The notes under the pieces: model-generated
Database searches by the model: none
What the model saw: only the letters and a program-made list of their open reading frames with translations
Told to the model about the DNA's origin: nothing
Position numbers and translations under genes: made by a program
Part shown: positions 8,291 to 14,495 of the stretch, one piece after another
Layout of the letters: each line of letters starts with the position of its first letter
Position numbering within the stretch: the stretch's first letter is position 1
DNA from: an uncultured Verrucomicrobiota bacterium
Lineage (GTDB): Bacteria; Verrucomicrobiota; Verrucomicrobiia; Limisphaerales; SXTU01
Direction of reading: 5' to 3'
Assembly: GCA_903863315.1 (NCBI GenBank)
Contig: CAIPBN010000819.1
Span: 1-14,495, forward strand
Length of the DNA: 14,495 nt

Positions 8291-8372
8291 CAGCCCGTCG
8301 GGCTGAAACAACCGTAGCCGTGGGTGGAACCCACGGGGAACGGCAGAAGGGAATGGCACCGCGTAGCGGTGC
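8291..8372. repeat. Cluster of three short hairpins (REP-like)
   Basis: Three perfect stems occur within 82 bases. At 8291-8305 a 7-bp stem CAGCCCG/CGGGCTG has a 1-base turn. At 8318-8336 an 8-bp stem CCGTGGGT/ACCCACGG has a GGA loop. At 8356-8372 a 7-bp stem GCACCGC/GCGGTGC has a GTA loop. No coding sequence overlaps them. The spacing and the tiny loops suggest a composite REP-type element rather than a transcription terminator, since none is followed by a T run. Confidence 0.7.
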
Positions 8373-8400
8373 AACTACGGGGGGACGCGATTGGGATAAT

Positions 8401-8490
8401 CCTTCTCCCTTCGCGGAGCGAGGGGAGAAGGTGGCCAGAGGCCGGATGAGGGGTGTGGCCGCCAACACCGTTGCAGCAAACCCCTCACCC
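8401..8490. repeat. Palindromic element with 14-bp hairpin and GGATGAGGGG segment
   Basis: Bases 8401-8431 fold into a 14-bp stem (13 Watson-Crick pairs and one T-G pair) closed by a GGA loop at 8415-8417. A small GGCC AGA GGCC hairpin follows at 8433-8443. After it, TGAGGGGT (from about 8447) pairs with ACCCCTCA (near 8480-8488). This is the widespread GGAGAAGG/CCGGATGAGGGG type of intergenic repeat seen in many high-G+C bacteria. It sits just past the stop of the membrane protein gene on the opposite strand and could end that transcript. Confidence 0.65.
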
Positions 8491-8505
8491 CGGACAGCGG
8501 CGAGT

Positions 8506-8925
8506 TTACTGTCGGTGCTTTCTAGCAAAGCGAATAGTGGTGAAAGCCTTTCCAGCCCCGACTGAGAGCGAGACTATCAAGGCCAGCTTCAGACCATCAT
8601 GAACAGGCATCTCACCGAATATGCGGTGCGAGGAGAAGGCCGGAAACAAATAGTCGTAAAAGCTTCCAGCAGCTACAAGGGCGCACCCTATTAAGCCGAA
8701 CACGAACAGGTCATCGCTATCGGTGTCCTCGAGTTCTGCCTTGGTCAACACGCACGCGCAGAGGAAGTCTGGCCAATAGAGCGAAAAAAGACCCGCCAGC
8801 AGCCACCGAGCTGGTGAGTTGATGATGTGCGAAAAGAACTCCAGCAACGCGCAGCCAACAATGCCAAGAACGAAAAGATCACCAACGATCCTCGCTTTCT
8901 TGAAGAGTCGAAATACGGGGTGCAT
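8506..8925 (-). CDS. Small four-helix membrane protein with internal duplication
   Basis: This is a 139-residue protein read from ATG 8925 (MHPVFRLF). The open frame extends further upstream, but that part overlaps the recA coding sequence and is Arg-rich shadow sequence, so the ATG just after the recA stop (13-bp gap) is preferred. Four hydrophobic stretches are visible at about residues 17-35, 42-60, 73-90 and 117-135. Residues 16-27 (DLFVLGIVGCAL) and 72-83 (DLFVFGLIGCAL) are nearly the same, which points to an ancient two-helix duplication. A charged loop (TKAELEDTDSD) separates the halves. Codon choice (TTA, ATA, GTT, AGA) looks less G+C-rich than in its neighbours, which may mean recent arrival. 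I do not recognise the family. It may be cotranscribed with recA. Confidence 0.72.
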   Translation of the reverse strand: MHPVFRLFKKARIVGDLFVLGIVGCALLEFFSHIINSPARWLLAGLFSLYWPDFLCACVLTKAELEDTDSDDLFVFGLIGCALVAAGSFYDYLFPAFSSHRIFGEMPVHDGLKLALIVSLSVGAGKAFTTIRFARKHRQ

Positions 8926-8938
8926 ACCGATGGCTTCG

Positions 8939-10021
8939 TTATGCCGCCGCCGGCACCGCTGCCGCGCGCTTGGCCATGATGGCCTCCACAATCTTCTTCG
9001 CGAGGTCGGGCTTCTCGGCGAGCGCCTTCTTCGCGGCTTCTTTGCCCTGGCCGATGAGGTCGCCGGCGAATTGCAGCCACGCGCCTTTCTTCTCCACGAC
9101 GCCGTGCTCAATGCCCACGTCGAGGATGCTGCCTTCCTTGTCGATGCCGTGGTTGTAGATGATGTCGAACTCGGCCTCGGCGAAGGGTGGTGCGACCTTG
9201 TTTTTCACGACCTTCACGCGGACGTGGTTGCCGGTGGCGTTGCCAGCGGCGTCCTTGAGGGTGTCCTTGCGGCGGATGTCCATGCGCACGCTGGCGTAGA
9301 ACTTCAGCGCCTTGCCGCCGGGCGTGGTCTCCGGGTTGCCGAACATGACGCCGACCTTCTCGCGGAGCTGGTTGGTGAAGATGCAGGTGGTCTTGCCCTT
9401 GTTGAGGATGGCGGTGAGCTTGCGCAGCGCCTGGCTCATGAGGCGGGCCTGCATGCCCATCGTGGCCATGCCCATCTCACCTTCGAGTTCGGCCTTGGGC
9501 ACGAGCGCGGCGACGGAGTCAATGACGATGACATCGAGGGCGTTCGAGCGGGCAAGGGTTTCACAAATGGTCAACGCCTCTTCGCCGGAGTCGGGCTGGG
9601 AGACGAGGAGGTCGTCGAGGTTCACGCCGAGCTTCTTGGCATAGGCAGGGTCGAGCGCGTGCTCGGCGTCAATGAACGCCGCGAGGCCGCCGGACTTCTG
9701 CGCGTTGGCGATGATGTGGAGCATCAGCGTGGTCTTGCCGGAGGACTCGGGGCCGAAAATCTCGATGACGCGCCCGCGCGGCACGCCGCCCACGCCGAGC
9801 GCGAGATCGAGCGCGAGGGCCGTGGTGGGAATCACCTCAATCTGCCGCAGCGCGGTGGCCACGCCGAGGCGCATGATGGCGCCTTCGCCGTAGCTTTTGG
9901 TGATGGTGGAAATGGCGGCATCGAGGTCGCGCTGCTTGGTGGCGGAGGCGGCTTTGGCGGCGTCAGCGGCTTTTGAATCAGCTTTGGTTTCGATGGCTTT
10001 GGCTTCGGGTTTCGGGGGCAT
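8939..10021 (-). CDS. recA: Recombinase RecA
   Basis: This 360-residue protein starts at ATG 10021 and is a clear full-length RecA, the ATP-dependent strand-exchange protein of homologous recombination and the co-protease of the SOS response. Visible are MRLG (50-53), Walker A GPESSGKT (90-97), the catalytic Glu120 in FIDAEHALDP, Walker B VIVIDS (165-169 region), and the L2-loop/DNA-binding segment from NQLREKVGVMFGNPETTPGG to FYASVRMDIR. The N-terminus carries about 25 extra Ala/Lys-rich residues before the conserved DLDAAISTI helix. The C-terminus ends in an Ala-rich neutral tail (AKRAAAVPAAA) instead of the acidic tail of E. coli RecA. No recX follows; a small membrane protein does. I could not pick out a convincing LexA operator upstream. 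Confidence 0.98.
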   Translation of the reverse strand: MPPKPEAKAIETKADSKAADAAKAASATKQRDLDAAISTITKSYGEGAIMRLGVATALRQIEVIPTTALALDLALGVGGVPRGRVIEIFGPESSGKTTLMLHIIANAQKSGGLAAFIDAEHALDPAYAKKLGVNLDDLLVSQPDSGEEALTICETLARSNALDVIVIDSVAALVPKAELEGEMGMATMGMQARLMSQALRKLTAILNKGKTTCIFTNQLREKVGVMFGNPETTPGGKALKFYASVRMDIRRKDTLKDAAGNATGNHVRVKVVKNKVAPPFAEAEFDIIYNHGIDKEGSILDVGIEHGVVEKKGAWLQFAGDLIGQGKEAAKKALAEKPDLAKKIVEAIMAKRAAAVPAAA

Positions 10022-10068
10022 GGTGAGGTGTGGGCTGTGAGTTGAAATGGGTCAATCCGGTGCCACGG

Positions 10069-10097
10069 ATCTAAGATGACGCTGCGGGGTTCGTCAA
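10069..10097 (-). promoter_or_regulatory. Possible recA promoter (sigma-70 type)
   Basis: Read on the minus strand, TTGACG (10097-10092) is followed after 17 bases by TTAGAT (10074-10069), about 47 bases before the recA ATG. The -35 matches 5 of 6 consensus bases and the -10 matches 3 of 6, including the conserved last AxT positions only in part. Position and spacing fit, but the -10 is weak. Confidence 0.4.
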
Positions 10098-10126
10098 TGT
10101 TGGTGTCGGCTGGAGCGCGGCTGCCA

Positions 10127-11671
10127 TCAGGGCGGGGCTCGCAGCGCGGACCAGTCCTGCAATCCGATCACCGGCAACGCGAATTCGAAGGCGCGGGCCT
10201 CGTCCGGCGTGCCGGCGGCTTTGAAGATCTCGTAGAGGCGACGGGGATTGTCGGGCGTTGAGATGGTGCCCGGCTGGTGGGACCACAGCCCGAGTTTCAA
10301 GCCGCCTTCGTGTGCGTGGTCCACGTGACGGTGGAGGATGAAGGCGTCGATGCCGGCGAGCGATTCGACCTTTTTCCACGCATAGCAAAAGGCCGCTGCC
10401 TGCCAGAGCTCGCCATCGGGTTTGTCAGGGCTGTGAAATCCCTGCTCGGACAAAATGATGCGGCGCGGCTGGCCGCGATACAGCAATTCGGGCCGCCGGA
10501 AGTAGGCGTCGAGCACTTCGAGATTTTTGAACGTGATGCGGGGCGTGTCCTCGTGCGGGGTGGCGGATTTGTCCAGCCAGGTGCGCGGCTCGAACAGGTT
10601 TTCCGGATAAGGATGATGCGCCAGGTGCCAGTCAAAATCGCCGCCAGCCTTCGCGAGCTGGTTCATGTCGTCGAGCAGCCCCTTGCCTTCGCAGTAGCGC
10701 AGCGGATCGTTGCGCATCACCCGGGTCCAGAAATGCGTGAGCGAGAGATAGACACGCGCGTGAGCGGAGGCTTGGCGCACGGCGGTGTGCGTCACGCGCA
10801 CGGTGCGGAGATAATCCGCCGCGACCTCAGCGCGCGTGGCCGGGCCGAGATTATACCATTCCCAATGCGCGTTGACCTCGTTGCCGACGATGTAGCCCCA
10901 GACACGGCCGTGGGCGGAGTTGGTGCCCGAGTAACGGTGGGCGAGGAACTCCAATGCCGCCTGATAATGGCGCAGGCCGTCGGCCGTGGCGGTGTTGAAA
11001 GCCGTGAGGCGATGCGGCGTGGCGGGATCGCAGCGCGGGTGCTTCATGAAGGCATCCACCTCGGTGCGCCCGAGGTAGTGCAGCAGGATCAGGTTCACCA
11101 CCACGCCCGCGTCGGAAAGGCGCTTCACCGGTAGCGAGTCGAGGTAGCGGCGGCTGAAGTGATAGGTCCGCCCGTCCATTTCCCAGCGGAGGGAATCGGG
11201 CTGCGGCTGGAGCTGAATCAGGCCGGCCAGGTTGAAGTTGAGCGTGCAGTGCCGGATGCCCAGTGCGAGCGCGTCATCCACCATTTGCAGTTGGAGGCCC
11301 TTCTTGGTGCCGGGCTTTGGATGTGGCTCGCGGTGGAGAGAAAGCTGATCCAAATCCTCCACGAAGCGAATTGCCCCCACAGTCTCACGGCTCTGGCCTG
11401 ACAACCGGACGACCGCGAAGCCCGAGTAAAGCCGGTCGCGAACTCCATCGAAGCGCGGCACCCGCGCGGGCGAGGTCGCAGGAAGCAGGCTCACGATGCG
11501 CCCGGTGCTGGCGTTGGTTTCGAACGGGGCCAGCTCGATCAGGCTAAGGCCAGCGGCGGGCGCGGTGAAGTGCACGCGCAGTTCCGTGGCGGTGGCCGTG
11601 ACCTTGTCCACTCCTGCGGTTGCGGCCGATGCGCAGGCAAGAACAGTCAGGATGAAGACGTGGATGAACAA
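10127..11671 (-). CDS. Secreted DUF5722 protein, glycoside-hydrolase-like TIM barrel
   Basis: The frame of 514 codons begins at TTG 11671 and ends at TGA 10127-10129. The first 20 residues (FIHVFILTVLACASAATA) look like a signal peptide. An N-terminal beta-rich part (20-110) leads into a barrel-like region with GNEVNAHWEW (Glu265) and IILSEQGFHS (Glu409). This pairing, with Asn-Glu at the end of one strand and a later Glu at the end of another, resembles the acid/base and nucleophile of clan GH-A glycosidases. Other marks are HHPYPENLFEPR (352-363) and FILHRHVDHAHEGGLKLGLW (445-464), which I associate with DUF5722. A substrate cannot be named. The start is doubtful: a TGA lies 11 codons upstream, and the short stretch between contains RRLRPS but no ATG or GTG. 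The gene is divergent from the YkgJ-like gene. Confidence 0.83.
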   Translation of the reverse strand: MFIHVFILTVLACASAATAGVDKVTATATELRVHFTAPAAGLSLIELAPFETNASTGRIVSLLPATSPARVPRFDGVRDRLYSGFAVVRLSGQSRETVGAIRFVEDLDQLSLHREPHPKPGTKKGLQLQMVDDALALGIRHCTLNFNLAGLIQLQPQPDSLRWEMDGRTYHFSRRYLDSLPVKRLSDAGVVVNLILLHYLGRTEVDAFMKHPRCDPATPHRLTAFNTATADGLRHYQAALEFLAHRYSGTNSAHGRVWGYIVGNEVNAHWEWYNLGPATRAEVAADYLRTVRVTHTAVRQASAHARVYLSLTHFWTRVMRNDPLRYCEGKGLLDDMNQLAKAGGDFDWHLAHHPYPENLFEPRTWLDKSATPHEDTPRITFKNLEVLDAYFRRPELLYRGQPRRIILSEQGFHSPDKPDGELWQAAAFCYAWKKVESLAGIDAFILHRHVDHAHEGGLKLGLWSHQPGTISTPDNPRRLYEIFKAAGTPDEARAFEFALPVIGLQDWSALRAPP

Positions 11672-11799
11672 GCCTTCAACGGACGGGCGGAGGCGCCGCT
11701 GTCATCACCACGCAAGGCAGCGCTGGTTTAGGCCACGGTCATGGTGCGGTCGCCACCGGTTGCCCGGCTGACGCAAGCTGGTGCGGTGCTTGGCCTCGG

Positions 11800-11805
11800 T
11801 ATAGT
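11800..11805 (+). promoter_or_regulatory. Possible -10 element of a leaderless transcript
   Basis: TATAGT (5 of 6 match to TATAAT) ends 8 bases before the GTG at 11814. At this distance the mRNA would begin at or near the start codon, which fits the absence of a Shine-Dalgarno sequence. No good -35 lies 16-18 bases further upstream, so support is partial. Confidence 0.4.
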
Positions 11806-11813
11806 TTTTCGCC

Positions 11814-12383
11814 GTGTCAACTGCCCTGCCCGAACAACTTTGCCTCCAGTGCGGTCTGTGCTGCGATGGCACCTTGTTCCGGGATGTGGAACTCCAGCCG
11901 GGTGATGACGCGAACCATCTGCGCGCACTCGGCCTCGCGTTGCGCGGCAGCCGCGCCGGGCGTTCGCCGACCACGTCGCCAGTGACCTTCAAATTCCCCC
12001 AGCCCTGTGCTGCTCTATGCGCCGACTTGCGCTGCCAAGTGTATGCCGCCCGCCCGACCCGCTGCCGGGAGTTCGAGTGCGCCCTTTTCAAATCCGTGGC
12101 CGCCGGGGGCACGGAGCCGGCCGCCGCGCTCAAAGTCATCCGACAGACACGACAGCAGGCGGAGCAGGTGCGGCGGCTGTTGCGGGAACTGGGCGAGACC
12201 AGCGAGCGCGTCTCGCTCAGCAAGCGATTCCAAAAGGTGAAGCGGCAGTTCGACGCGGGTGTGGTGCCGGCCGGGCTCGACCGGGAGACGGCTTACGATC
12301 GTTTTGCGGAACTCAGCCTGGCGGTGCATGGGCTGGACCAGCGGCTGCGCACCAAGTTCCATCCGGACCCGACCGATGGCTGA
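11814..12383 (+). CDS. YkgJ-family cysteine-cluster protein
   Basis: This is a 189-residue protein read from GTG 11814. The N-terminus carries C-x2-C-G-x-C-C (Cys10, Cys13, Cys16, Cys17), followed by a second group in QPCAALCADLRCQVYAARPTRCREFEC. This is the pattern of the YkgJ family (PF03692), thought to bind zinc or an Fe-S cluster; the biological role is not settled. The middle has the usual PTRCREF signature. The C-terminal half (about 105-189) is a charged helical extension. No signal peptide is seen, so it is probably cytoplasmic. It lies 68 bp upstream of the ThuA-like gene on the same strand and may share its transcript. Confidence 0.9.
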   Translation: MSTALPEQLCLQCGLCCDGTLFRDVELQPGDDANHLRALGLALRGSRAGRSPTTSPVTFKFPQPCAALCADLRCQVYAARPTRCREFECALFKSVAAGGTEPAAALKVIRQTRQQAEQVRRLLRELGETSERVSLSKRFQKVKRQFDAGVVPAGLDRETAYDRFAELSLAVHGLDQRLRTKFHPDPTDG

Positions 12384-12451
12384 ATGGGGCCGGTCCTGTC
12401 GCTCTGACGCGGTGCTTGTGCGGGGTGAGGGCTTTAAGGTTGAATGCCGGC

Positions 12452-13390
12452 ATGAATTCGCTGCTGCGCCTGATTTTGTTCCTGGCTTTGTCCCTCCCTC
12501 TCTGTGCCGCCGATCCAAATGACCAGTCCGGCGTGGCGCTGGAGGTGAACTCACCGGATCCGAAGCTCGTGAAGATTGTCCTGCTCGCCGGCGGGCCCAG
12601 CAGCAAGCCGATGGCGCACGAATACTTCGCCGGCTGTGCGTTGTTGCTGGACTGGCTCAAGCAGCAGCCCGGCGTGTGGCCCGTGATGGCCCGCGACTGG
12701 CCCAAGGATGAGCAGGTGCTCGCCGGCGCGAAGTGCATCGTCTATTTCGGGGACGGTGGCGGGAAGCAGCCGTTCATCGAGCCGACCCGCTGGGCCACCT
12801 TGTCGAAGCTCATGGCCGGAGGCACGGGTCTGGTGCTGTTGCATCAAGCGGTGGATTTTCCCAAGGGCCCGGACGGTGACAAGGTGAAGAGCTGGCTGGG
12901 CGGCGTCTTCCACGGGGACATTGGCTGCCGCGGTCACTGGGACATGGACCTCAAGCCCATTGGCACGCATCCCGTGCTGCGCGGGGTGAAGCCCTTCGCG
13001 GCCCCGGGTGATGGCTGGCTCTACAACCTGCACTTTGCCGAGAAGGATAAGGGCTTTGTTCCACTCATCGTCGGCCAGGTGCCGGACAAGTCCCGCACCA
13101 GCGCCGACGCGAAGATGCACATGGGCCGGGATGAGGTGATGGCCTGGGCGCATCAGCGGCCCGAAGGCGGCCGGGGTTTCAGTTTCACCGGCGTGGACTT
13201 GCACAAGAGCTGGAGCTACGAGAGTCAGCGCAAGCTCGTGGTGAACGGAATTCTCTGGAGTGCCGGACTCGAAGTCCCCGCGGACGGCGCGGCGACGAAA
13301 TTCGCCGACACGGACTTAAACCGGAATCTGGACAAGAAGGTGGCCCCTGCGCCCAAGACGGGGGCCAAGCCGGCCGAAAAGAAGAAGTAG
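12452..13390 (+). CDS. Secreted ThuA-like domain protein
   Basis: This 312-residue protein starts at ATG 12452. The open frame extends about 145 codons further upstream, but that part overlaps the YkgJ-like gene and is out of character, while the ATG opens a clear signal peptide (NSLLRLILFLALSLPLCAA). The mature part has the ThuA-like/GATase-type fold marks: KIVLLAGGPS (41-50), a HEYF motif, IVYFGDGG, LVLLHQAVDF, FHGDIGCRGH, and a late GRGFSFTGVDLHKSW-type strand with NGILWSAG. ThuA-like proteins (PF06283) are linked to sugar metabolism; in Planctomycetes and Verrucomicrobia they are often secreted, and their reaction is unknown. The tail is a Lys/Ala/Pro-rich segment (last about 20 residues). 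It ends 12 bp from the convergent NHL/Ig gene with no terminator hairpin between. Confidence 0.92.
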   Translation: MNSLLRLILFLALSLPLCAADPNDQSGVALEVNSPDPKLVKIVLLAGGPSSKPMAHEYFAGCALLLDWLKQQPGVWPVMARDWPKDEQVLAGAKCIVYFGDGGGKQPFIEPTRWATLSKLMAGGTGLVLLHQAVDFPKGPDGDKVKSWLGGVFHGDIGCRGHWDMDLKPIGTHPVLRGVKPFAAPGDGWLYNLHFAEKDKGFVPLIVGQVPDKSRTSADAKMHMGRDEVMAWAHQRPEGGRGFSFTGVDLHKSWSYESQRKLVVNGILWSAGLEVPADGAATKFADTDLNRNLDKKVAPAPKTGAKPAEKKK

Positions 13391-13402
13391 CCCCTTTGCC
13401 GG

Positions 13403-14495
13403 TCAGGGCAGCAGAACCGCACGATAATAACGGTTCGAGACGCCCGCTGAAGCCGGGTCAATGACGGTTGTGGGGTTGGTGGTCAGCGTGAGATTCGTGA
13501 GCGTCAGCCAGTTGGTTGTCGCGTTGAGGATCTCGGCGACATCCACGCGATATTGCCGCCCCAAGATGCCTGACAGCGACACACTGGCGTAAAAACGGGG
13601 CCCCTCAAGGAACGACAACAACGCCTCCGAACTGGTCACGCTGCCCACGCTGTTCGCCACGACAACCCGATAACTGCCCGCATTGGCGGCGAATCCGGCG
13701 ACCGCGAGCGTGGCATTGGTGGCATTGGGAAGATTGGTGCCATTCAACCGCCACTGGTAGGTCAGCGGCGCACTCCCGGTGGCGGTCACGGTCAAGGTTG
13801 TGCCCGCGCTACCAAACGTGAGGCTGGCAGGCTCGCCGGTGATTTGCGGGAAGCCCGCAACGACCGTGGCCCGTGAGATCCGATGGTTGAACGGATCTGA
13901 TACGAACAGCGTTCCCGTCGCATCGAATGCGACACTGGCCGGGTTGTAAAAGCGGGCCGCATCACCGATGCCATTCACGGTGCCGATCTGTCCGGCCAGC
14001 CCGCCAATGGTAGTCACCTCTCCACCGGGCGTGACGCGACGGATCGCGCTATTGCCAGAGTCGGCTATCACCAAATTCCCGGAAGCATCGAGGCGAATCC
14101 CATACGGTTGGTAAAAGCGCGCAGCGCTGCCAGTTCCATCCGTGCCAGCCTTTTGCAGTGGCGCTCCGGCGAGCGTGGTGACTGCGCCCAAGGCGGATAT
14201 TTTGCGAATAGTGTCATTCCCTGCATCGGAGACAAAAATGTTGCCCTGCGCATCCACGGTCAGGTCGGAGGGAAAATAAAATCTCGCTGTTGCGGCCGGG
14301 CCATCGTTACTGCCGCCATTGCCGGGGACGCCCGCTAATGTCAGGACCAAGCCACCCGGGGTCACCAGCCGGATGACATGGTTAGCTGTGTCGGCCACAT
14401 AAAGGTTGCCTGCGGGATCAAACGCAAGCCCTGCAGGGCGGTTAAACTGTCCTGAACCCCCGGCGAATGTGCTGACTACTCCCGCCTTGGTGATC
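13403..14495 (-). CDS. NHL-repeat protein with Ig-like domain (5' end beyond window)
   Basis: The frame ends at TGA 13403-13405 and stays open to the right edge (first full codon at 14494), so the apparent GTG start at 14398 is only internal. The visible part has four NHL blades (for example GLAFDPAGNLYVADTANHVIRLV and LTVDAQGNIFVSDAGNDTIRKI-type units) separated by TLAG...ATARF linkers. An Ig-like domain follows (PQITGEPASLTF to SSEALLSFL, with the YQWRLNG and GSYRVVVAN marks). The last about 75 residues (YRVDVAE...NWLTLTNLTL...RYYRAVLLP) are a C-terminal module that I know from many large exported Verrucomicrobia proteins. It is probably surface or extracellular and involved in binding; the ligand is unknown. 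It is a second NHL protein, distinct in linker sequence from the one at 267. Confidence 0.92.
   Translation of the reverse strand, partial: ITKAGVVSTFAGGSGQFNRPAGLAFDPAGNLYVADTANHVIRLVTPGGLVLTLAGVPGNGGSNDGPAATARFYFPSDLTVDAQGNIFVSDAGNDTIRKISALGAVTTLAGAPLQKAGTDGTGSAARFYQPYGIRLDASGNLVIADSGNSAIRRVTPGGEVTTIGGLAGQIGTVNGIGDAARFYNPASVAFDATGTLFVSDPFNHRISRATVVAGFPQITGEPASLTFGSAGTTLTVTATGSAPLTYQWRLNGTNLPNATNATLAVAGFAANAGSYRVVVANSVGSVTSSEALLSFLEGPRFYASVSLSGILGRQYRVDVAEILNATTNWLTLTNLTLTTNPTTVIDPASAGVSNRYYRAVLLP

Larger units (their letters stand above)
7953..8505. other. Gene-free block filled with palindromic repeats
   Basis: No convincing gene lies in this 553-base gap between the start of the radical SAM gene and the stop of the small membrane protein. 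Short open frames here (for example ones reading MECGxxSPLSAGDLS) are translations of the repeats, not genes. Bases 7953-8072 show nothing clear. From 8073 to about 8490 at least three kinds of palindromic element follow each other; they are listed separately. The membrane protein stop at 8506-8508 is only about 16 bases from the last element. Confidence 0.8.

Noticed and set aside
8052..8374. Short frames reading MECGxxSPLSAGDLS
   Set aside because: They are translations of the inverted-repeat arms, not proteins.
8926..9111. N-terminal extension of the small membrane protein frame
   Set aside because: These 62 codons overlap the recA 3' end and are Arg-rich; ATG 8925 gives a natural membrane protein start.
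10022..10126. LexA operator upstream of recA
   Set aside because: I saw no clear palindromic operator in the 105-base gap, and the motif used in this phylum is not certain to me.
12017..12451. Upstream extension of the ThuA-like frame
   Set aside because: It overlaps the YkgJ-like gene in another frame, and the signal peptide begins at ATG 12452.
1..14495. Alternative genetic code explaining the in-frame TGA and TAA
   Set aside because: TGA and TAA both end other intact genes here (6855, 12381 and 8939), and the two internal stops would need different amino acids.

Overview
The window is high-G+C bacterial DNA that reads most like a member of the Verrucomicrobiota (Limisphaerales/Pedosphaera-like). 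This is inferred from the mix of secreted NHL-propeller and Ig-like proteins, a DUF5722 protein, a ThuA-like protein and many short palindromic intergenic elements, and from starts without clear Shine-Dalgarno sequences. No marker that fixes taxonomy is present beyond recA, so the placement is provisional.

Left part (1-6857, + strand): the last codons of an unidentified gene are followed by an imperfect inverted repeat. Next is a secreted six-bladed NHL propeller gene interrupted by an in-frame TAA at 660-662. Then comes a very large signalling gene with the order Ser/Thr kinase, AAA ATPase, TPR-like helices, GAF and histidine kinase, like the HstK family known from cyanobacteria. Its most natural ATG start (1506) is followed five codons later by an in-frame TGA, so two neighbouring genes each carry one nonsense codon.

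Middle (6882-11671, - strand): a PA0069-type radical SAM gene converges on the kinase gene with a 24-bp gap. Upstream of it lies a 553-bp gene-free block (7953-8505) packed with several kinds of palindromic element, including a 189-bp inverted repeat whose two arms differ almost only by compensatory changes in a nested hairpin. Then come a small membrane protein with an internal duplication, recA, and a secreted DUF5722 glycoside-hydrolase-like protein.

Right part (11814-14495): a YkgJ-type cysteine-cluster protein and a secreted ThuA-like protein run on the + strand. They converge with a 12-bp gap on a secreted NHL plus Ig-like protein on the - strand that runs off the right edge.

The genes do not form one obvious pathway. 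recA and the radical SAM protein are housekeeping or general functions. The two NHL proteins, the DUF5722 protein and the ThuA-like protein look like the exported or polysaccharide-associated repertoire common in this phylum. The hybrid kinase is a large multi-input sensor without a receiver domain of its own. The items most worth a second look are the paired nonsense codons, the hybrid kinase, the covarying palindrome and the duplicated membrane protein beside recA.
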